Below are positions 58,140 to 64,000 of a stretch of DNA of 64,000 nucleotides, in pieces. The notes beneath the pieces are model-generated. The model did no database searches. It was not told the DNA's origin and saw nothing but the letters and a program-made list of their open reading frames with translations. This DNA is from Aplectana chamaeleonis (taxonomy: Eukaryota; Nematoda; Chromadorea; Rhabditida; Cosmocercidae). How positions within the stretch are numbered: the stretch's first letter is position 1; every line of letters starts with the position of its first letter. The position numbers and the translations under genes were made by a program. The stretch lies in NCBI GenBank assembly GCA_029168955.1, contig JAPDOI010000134.1, positions 1,116,001 to 1,180,000 of the forward strand, read 5' to 3'.

Positions 58140-59310
58140 ATTAGGTTCAACACACCGAACTTCCTTGATTCTTACATCAATGAGCTTTGGCTTGAAAAAT
58201 CAGCCTTTGCTCTTTAATGTTCGCATGACTTCGAAAGAATAGATTTTCCACATCACAGTTCCAGATGAAAAAAAAACATCAGTGAATGTCTTTGAATTAT
58301 ATAGTCCACTTTTTCCGAATATTGTGGTGCGCGCGAAGCGCGCACCAGATTTGGTTTTGAATTGGCCATGCGCGCGACCTGTTTTTCGAAATCTCAATTC
58401 AGAGTGAACGAAGAAATTAGCTCTAAATTGCATTGAAAAGAGCGCAAAAAGTTGGTATAGTAACCCAAAAATGGTTTAGAACAGTTCACTGGTTTTCGAG
58501 TAAAAATTGAAGGACCGCGCGTTTTTGTTGTTAATCTCCTTTTTTTATTCAGACGGCGTTCACGATCTTGCGGGTACACTTAAAATTGAGCTAGGGAGCT
58601 CATTTTTGGACAGGAAGCTGGAAATGGATGCAGGTCGCTCCTATTCCATTTTAAACTTGATACCTCAACTTTGAAGGGTACCTCAAAATCGTGGGTTTAC
58701 ATACTAAATTAGCCGTGGAGCACGAAAACTGCTTCTTTCTGCTACGACTGTGGAGACCGGGGTGGGTGGGTGAATCTGCAGCCAATCAACAGAGGTCGTC
58801 GGAGGTAAGTACTGAACTTGTCAGAACTCGTACTCATGACGCGTCATCGATTGATAATCAATATTATCGATTTTGGCGCTTTCTGCACTAAATGCGGCCA
58901 GTAGTAGTGATTTCTGAAGAGATTGGTTTTCTTGGTTGGGATATTTTGCTAATCAGTCATTATCGATAAATACCAATCAACATTATTGATTTTTTGGCCC
59001 GTTACAAAAAATGCCGCAATGATTTTTTATTGTTCACATTCTGAGGAATTTTCTCATCATGCAAGATCAAATATTAATGAAGTCACTTGTTTGGAAACTC
59101 TTCTCATCAGGCAGGATCAAATATTAATGATCAATAACATCGAGCTCTCGCATGTTGCACAAAATGCGGGAATGATTGGTATTTTTCATGGTTTTGGGTC
59201 ATAAGTTTTAAAAATTGTACTCATAGGGCAATATAGTCTCTTAGATGTTTCATCATTCCAAAATGGAAATTTTGAGCAGTATTGGAGTCAGAAAGGGAGC
59301 CTTCGGGAAA
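58140..59310. other. Spacer without supported gene
   Basis: Contains a perfect 9-bp-arm palindrome at 58326-58346 (ggtgcgcgc gaa gcgcgcacc). Around 58840-59125 there are repeated phrases (tatcgattttttggc, catcaggcaggatcaaatat) in a short tandem-like pattern. No coding evidence. Confidence 0.5.
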
Positions 59311-59317
59311 AATATGT

Positions 59318-59668
59318 GAAATTTCTGAAAATTTAGCTTCCTGGCAAAAGTAACGATTTGGTAATGGTGAAAAAAAGCTTCAAAAATATCTTGAAATATT
59401 TTTAGAAAATGATTTGGCGTAAAATAGCCTGGAAAAAATAAAAAAGCTAGGAAATGAAGTGAAATAACCAAAAATGCGATTTGGTGGTTGATCATTTCAC
59501 AAGCTTCTCCGTTAAACTTATCAAAACGAAATCAACTACGATATGGAATGGTTTCTCCTAACCTGACCTATGCTGATTCCCTTATAAGAGCTTTCAAAAA
59601 TTGCGTCATGTTTCCGTCGCGCGCTTAATCGTTACTTTTGCCAGGAAGCTAAATTTTTCAGAAATTTG
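59318..59668. mobile_element. Foldback element, diverged relative of 4821-5459
   Basis: The left side atttctgaaaatttagcttcc and the following cctggcaaaagtaacgat are mirrored by atcgttacttttgccaggaag at 59628-59648 and gctaaatttttcagaaattt. The order of short motifs (cctggcaaaagtaa, gatttggc, tgaaatatt) matches the element at 4821. Confidence 0.75.
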
Positions 59669-59763
59669 AAAATGGATTTGAGTTTTGAAGCATAAGTTTT
59701 TAAAGTATAAGTGTTTGAAGTTTTGAAGCAGTTTCTGTCTGGCAGGGTATTCGAATTGCACCA

Positions 59764-59771
59764 GTTGGAAT
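59764..59771. repeat. 8-bp target duplication, left of hAT-like element
   Basis: gttggaat, identical to 61896-61903. Confidence 0.88.
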
Positions 59772-61895
59772 CAGGGCTGAGCACACGTCCCGGCATGGCG
59801 ATTCTGTATATGCACCCCCCTTAGCTCGGTAATTTTTAGGCACCCCCTTATGGGAAATTGAAATCGGCTGTTTTTCGGAATAGTTCAACAGCTATGATCT
59901 TGACTTCCTGATTTTGATAAACAAGAATATAAAAAAAGCACAGAATAGATAAAATTCCGAAAATGGCAATGAAAAGGGTAGTGTAATTTCTGAACTTCAA
60001 AACAACCCCATGAGGAAAATTTGTTAGTAAGACGGTAAGTTATGACAAAAGATAAAACATTTTTAAATACAAAACAATTGAACAATTACCAACAACATAA
60101 CTACTAATATTGCGATAATTAATGTTTCCTGTCGAATGCTTTCATAAACCTATGAAGGATTAGTTAATCTGTGTTTGATTGTTCTGATGTGGAAATCAGA
60201 ACTATTTTGTGTTGTGGAACAATGTTAGGATTCATGTGATTCGTAGGGAGTAAAAAACCCGAATTTTACCCTCCTAGAATGCCGCAATCCCTTAAAAAAT
60301 CGGCTTGCCGTGCGATACGGTGTTTGTACGCAGCTACACAGCGCACACGGGAATGCACGCGCACACAATATTAATAAAAAATGTATTTTATTACAAAACG
60401 GAGAGGAGAAAAGGATTGAAACTGAAGGAAATGGAAGATGGTAAAGGTAGTCTATTCTGGATGTACCCAGTTTGGAAATTTAATGTAACTAAACAAAGTT
60501 AGAGCGGGTGTAAATGTTTAGCCGTGATAAGGTTCATTCCAACGAACCTAGTTGATCAAAACTAGCAATAAACTGAGAGCAAAGGACATTGTGAGAAAGA
60601 GGAGAATCTGGCGAACATTTTAGCATCAATGGGACCGGTTTCTAATAGGATTTAAGGACCTTAAATCTCGTCCCTGTTTTACCTCGAAAACCGGGACAAA
60701 ACCGGGACGAGTTTTAAGGTCCTTAAATCACATTGAATATCAAACCTATTGCTATTAAAATGTTTGCCAGATTCTCATCTTTCTCGCAATGCTCTTAGTT
60801 CTCATGTTTATGGGTGTTTTTAATCAAGTAGTTTCATTTGAATGAACCTTATCACGTCCAAAAAATTCACTCCGCTCCAACATAGTTTGTTTACATTACA
60901 TTTGTATACTGTAAACATTGAAAGAATCCTATTTCTGCTTGCTTCAATTTACTCCAGTTTCAATAATTTTCTCCTCCCCGTTCTGTAATAAAATGCATTT
61001 TTTTAATTAATATTGCGTGCGCGTCCACTCCAGTGCGCGTTGTGTAGCTGCGGACAAACACCAGATCGCACGGCTAACCTAGTCTATGAGAGATTGCGGC
61101 ATTCAAGGTGGATAAAACTCGGGTTTTTATGCTCAGGGTACTTCTCAATGAGGAGAAAACGGTCATTCGCTTCTTTCATAGTAACTTGCAGTCTTCAATT
61201 TTTACGGTTGCCTCTCTTCATAAGTTGCATTCTCATGAATTAAAATCTATTGACTAGTTGTGATGATGACTGTGCTATCTGTACTTTTAATTTGTCGAAA
61301 TAAATCCTAGCCTGCTCGGATGAGTCCGGGCAGAGTAAGCAGCGGAGCGGTCGGTCATGGCAAAGTATAACAGTGATAAGAAGATTTTGACATGATAAGC
61401 CCGATAAGCCTTGATTCTACCGGCACAAAATGAGCGACCTAGGCTATACATCAGTTGGTTAATATTTTTTTGAACTTGAATGATAGTTTTTCTGGGCGCT
61501 GTCTTAGTATCTTTGCCTCGAATTGGTAACCACCCGCGTAATCAATGAACGTTGCATCAAAGAAACATGACACCACATCAATCCTTACTTGCTACAAGAT
61601 AACAGAGTAGTGTTTAATCCTTCATCGAAACAAACTTTGACAGCAAATATGAATTATTGCGAACACAACCTGCATCTCTATCAATAATTTGAATTCTTTT
61701 CGTGTTCGACTCAAAAAGCGGAGAAGAAGATATGACAATTTAGAAGAATAGTGCGTACTATTTTTTTCCTGAAATTCGACAGAACATGCACTTCGTTCTT
61801 TTTTTTGGTGTTCGCTTTAGGCACCCCCCTTTGCCCTCTCTGCAACGTCTAATATGCACCCCCCTAAGTTTAACCGGGACGCGTGCCCAGCCCTG
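59772..61895. mobile_element. hAT-type non-autonomous element
   Basis: Starts cagggctgagcacacgtccc and ends with the near-complement gggacgcgtgcccagccctg. Exact 8-bp target duplications flank it. CAGGG termini and 8-bp duplications are hallmarks of the hAT superfamily. Subterminal C-runs (gcacccccc and similar) occur near both ends. No transposase frame is present. A large palindrome (60258-61127) occupies the middle. Confidence 0.87.
60258..61127. repeat. Giant palindrome inside the hAT-type element
   Basis: The arms, about 430 bp each, mirror one another from aaaacccgaattttaccct (left) to the complement of aaaactcgggttttt (right). They meet at a centre near 60690, where ctcgtccctgtttt faces aaaaccgggacgag. 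Conserved pairs include gtttgt-cgcagctacacagcgcac, attaataaaaaatg, and aaggaccttaaat. It could be a foldback nested in, or the original core of, the hAT element. Confidence 0.85.
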
Positions 61896-61903
61896 GTTGG
61901 AAT
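61896..61903. repeat. 8-bp target duplication, right of hAT-like element
   Basis: gttggaat, identical to 59764-59771. Confidence 0.88.
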
Positions 61904-62348
61904 TGTCTGCATATTTTACTCTGTTCCCTCTCGCACTTGTGCGGAGCGAGGGTAGAGACAGCGAGAAAGTGCGGGGAGAAGGAGACGCAGCGTACACGCG
62001 CAGACGCACGTGATGAACGGAAACAAATTTGACTCGGAAACAAAGGATACATAGTATGAATTTCAGAGTAAATCATACATTTAAAATTACGTTCAGTTAG
62101 TTTAGCTAGTCCTTGAATGAACTGAATATGCGAAAAACCGAATAATGTGATTTCTTATGTATTTATTATATTTTTATTTGCTGATTTGCTGGCTGTAATT
62201 GGTTGGAGGAAGAGAATAATTTCAAAAACGCTTGAAATGGATATTCTAAAATCTCTCATGAGTCGGGTCGAATGCTGAAGATTTCGGATAATTCAACTTT
62301 CCAATGAAAATCAATCTTCAAAAAAGACTGAGTATAGTCGCTACGTAT

Positions 62349-62470
62349 CCTGCTGATACTTTGCGTTCCCCATTGAAGATTGACGCGAACTCGGTGCAGC
62401 TACGTATTTTAAAGCATTTGGCACCGAGTTTACGCCAACCTTCAATAGGGAGCGCGAAGTATCATTAGGA
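62349..62470. mobile_element. Hairpin MITE of about 120 bp
   Basis: cctgctgatactttgcgttc at the left is mirrored by gcgcgaagtatcattagg at the right. The inner arms attgaagattgacgc and gcgccaa/acgccaaccttcaat pair as well, and gaactcggtgc pairs with gcaccgagttt. A related but weaker pair lies at 5885-5985. Confidence 0.75.
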
Positions 62471-62524
62471 TTCGAGTCCACTGTATGTAGATGCGACTCT
62501 AGTTTCCCAGAAATTCCTCATACA

Positions 62525-62769
62525 ATTCTCGGCCCTGAGCAGCCTGACAGCTCGGTTCGTTCTACCAATCTGCTGGTCCGCTCATGTTCGTGTTCGAGCC
62601 GCTGCTGTCGCTTTCCGGGTCACTGTTGTTGCTTTCCGCCCTACTGCAGGAGCTGTCTGGGATCCTCTAGTTCGCCCGAACAGACACAGCAGTGGCACGG
62701 AGATTGGGGAAACGAGCCGAACTGTCAGGCTGTTCCGATTCCTGTTCGGTTCGGCTCGGGGCCGAGAAT
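62525..62769. mobile_element. Foldback MITE
   Basis: attctcggccctgagcagcc and the following tgacagctcggttcg mirror cgagccgaactgtcagg and ctcggggccgagaat at the right end. About 245 bp. Confidence 0.75.
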
Positions 62770-62774
62770 CGTAA

Positions 62775-63490
62775 TAACTGATCTATATTTATAAGCAAAC
62801 GTCTATTAGATTAAAATCTTCTAAAAAGGCATATCAGAATTTCGAAATTGTTGGGCTTCCATAGTGATTCTCTAAGTCGGTAGAGACCATTTGTTCGGTC
62901 TATAGCCGTGCAAAAACCAAAGGAGCGAATTCCCCGGGGCGATTTTCCGTCGTCTTTCATAATGATGTGTCCGACTGGAAGCGTTCCACACGCTCGTTGT
63001 CACATTCCTAATATCTTCTTAGCCTTACTACATGACCAGATCAAACATCCTTCTTCTCCCCTCCAGCATTGCTATGTAAATGTTTGTTATTCCAAATGCA
63101 CAGCCAAGCATGTTGATTGAATACCACAACCAGAAAATCTGAAGGCTACACTCAGTTCAGACATCCAGCAATTCATCAAGCCAACAATTCCCTCCGAAAA
63201 AAGAATAAGAAGTTCCCCAAATGCTGCCTCACACCGTCCCCAGGGAGTCGTTGATCATCATTCTGCTAAGAATGACAGAGTCGCCTTTATTTACCGTCCA
63301 CAATCAAGTCCATATCTGCTCCTCACAATCTTGATTTGTTTGTACGGATTTGGGAAAAAATGTGGGCGCCCATATTTCAAAACTTTAGGAAAACTTCACA
63401 TCCTTCCGCACACAAGCTCACCTTAACGCAGCAACCATTTCACCATTCAACCTAATCCATCCATCTCTCTTTTTCTATGCACTTATCTTC
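62775..63490. other. Spacer without supported gene
   Basis: Only short open frames; no repeats with a clear partner in the window were recognised. Confidence 0.4.
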
Positions 63491-63501
63491 ATTACCCTCA
63501 C

Positions 63502-63739
63502 TCGGGAGGAAAATAGCTATTTTCTCGACGCATAATTGCGTCCATGCACTTTTACAGACATTCATCCACTGGGCATCGTTGGATTCTGGATCTTCGGAAA
63601 AAAGTCTCAGAACTGCCTGAAAGTTTGCATTGAGCTGTTCTCTGTGGTGCTGATTGGGAGTCCGAAGAGCGTTTGTTTTCGATTTCCAAAGAAGTACAGT
63701 GGACCTCAAAAAAAAACACGAAGACTCAAAAACAAAACT
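63502..63739 (-). CDS. Candidate internal exon of an unrecognised gene
   Basis: On the minus strand a good acceptor (caacctttcag, ending at 63740) precedes an open frame that reaches a donor (gtgagg, at 63501-63500). The 238-bp exon encodes residues of ordinary protein composition (HREQLNANFQAVLRLFSED, then WTQLCVEKIAIFLP). The frame stays open past the donor to 63452. No family recognised, and neither neighbouring exon could be placed; the gene may extend leftwards within the spacer. Confidence 0.3.
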
Positions 63740-63894
63740 CTGAAAGGTTGAGAATTGGAACAAAACGAATAATAGAAAAAGAGAAAAGTATTTGTACAAG
63801 TTTAATAACTCATTTCGCCGAGATTTCAATGACTCATTTTAGTGTAATTTTCAACTTTTCATTAGGTCCCTTCGTCTCCATACTTCCCCACGAC

Positions 63895-64000
63895 GCAAGA
63901 CCGTAACAGCGCATATTGGGCCTATAGCTTTTTGGTCGATATGCATGACAAACATTGCGTCGCGTAGCCCGCAGCTGTGAGTATGATTTTGAAGGGTCGT
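63895..64000. repeat. Partial MITE of the GGCCGG-ATCATACTT family at the window edge
   Basis: ttggtcgatatgcatgacaa and acattgcgtcgcgt match the interior of 24422-24545 and 39961-40080. The right terminus (gagtatgat) is present and the left is degenerate. Confidence 0.55.

Noticed and set aside
63536..63906. Plus-strand frames of about 70 codons
   Set aside because: They are antisense to the better-supported candidate exon at 63502-63739.

Overview
The window is eukaryotic and most likely from a parasitic strongylid (hookworm-like) nematode; the clade is an inference. The grounds are a multi-exon gene with short introns and TTTCAG-type acceptors, including one directly before the start codon as expected for spliced-leader trans-splicing. 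There is also a nematode-type Kunitz plus cysteine-rich (lustrin-like) secreted protein, RTE-type and Penelope-like retroelements, mariner, hAT and many small inverted-repeat elements. No bacterial features (operons, Shine-Dalgarno sites, CRISPR) are seen. Gene density is very low and most of the DNA is transposon-derived.

Layout. 112-4745: a 42-bp minisatellite with higher-order repeats of about 1.09 and 1.30 kb and a right edge showing an ancestral 21-bp half-unit. 4821-5811: two foldback elements. About 5990-6890: a 3' fragment of an RTE retrotransposon. 9121-9831: a possible intact gene of unknown function with a Cys-rich tail. 10750-16000: foldbacks and TTAA-targeting (piggyBac-type) MITEs. 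19415-19640: a candidate terminal exon with a Cys/His cluster. 20475-21706: a decayed mariner. 22195-22972: a MITE carrying a 43-bp tandem repeat. 24422-30475: many MITEs, some nested. 30713-34176: a frame-broken RTE retrotransposon on the minus strand.

35883-39313: the best-supported host gene, five exons in perfect phase, coding for a 263-residue secreted Kunitz/lustrin-type protein; its 2.4-kb second intron is full of repeats. 39440-42620: GC-rich MITE debris. 43613-47893: a Penelope-like element (PLE) made of two head-to-head copies, flanked by a 13-bp target duplication, with GIY-YIG endonuclease domains, a reverse transcriptase and a hammerhead-ribozyme-like motif in each 3' terminal repeat. 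51944-53681: a second mariner with a TTAA MITE inside it; mariner copy 1 is a natural empty site. 56851-58138: a 0.8-kb foldback split by another TTAA MITE. 59772-61895: a hAT-type element with an exact 8-bp target duplication and a giant palindrome inside. 62349-62769: two more hairpin elements.

Most long open frames are artefacts of repeats. The host genes shown here do not form a pathway; the coherent system is the PLE, whose RT, endonuclease and predicted self-cleaving RNA belong to one retrotransposition cycle. Coordinates of MITEs are to within a few bases where terminal repeats and target duplications are stated, otherwise approximate.
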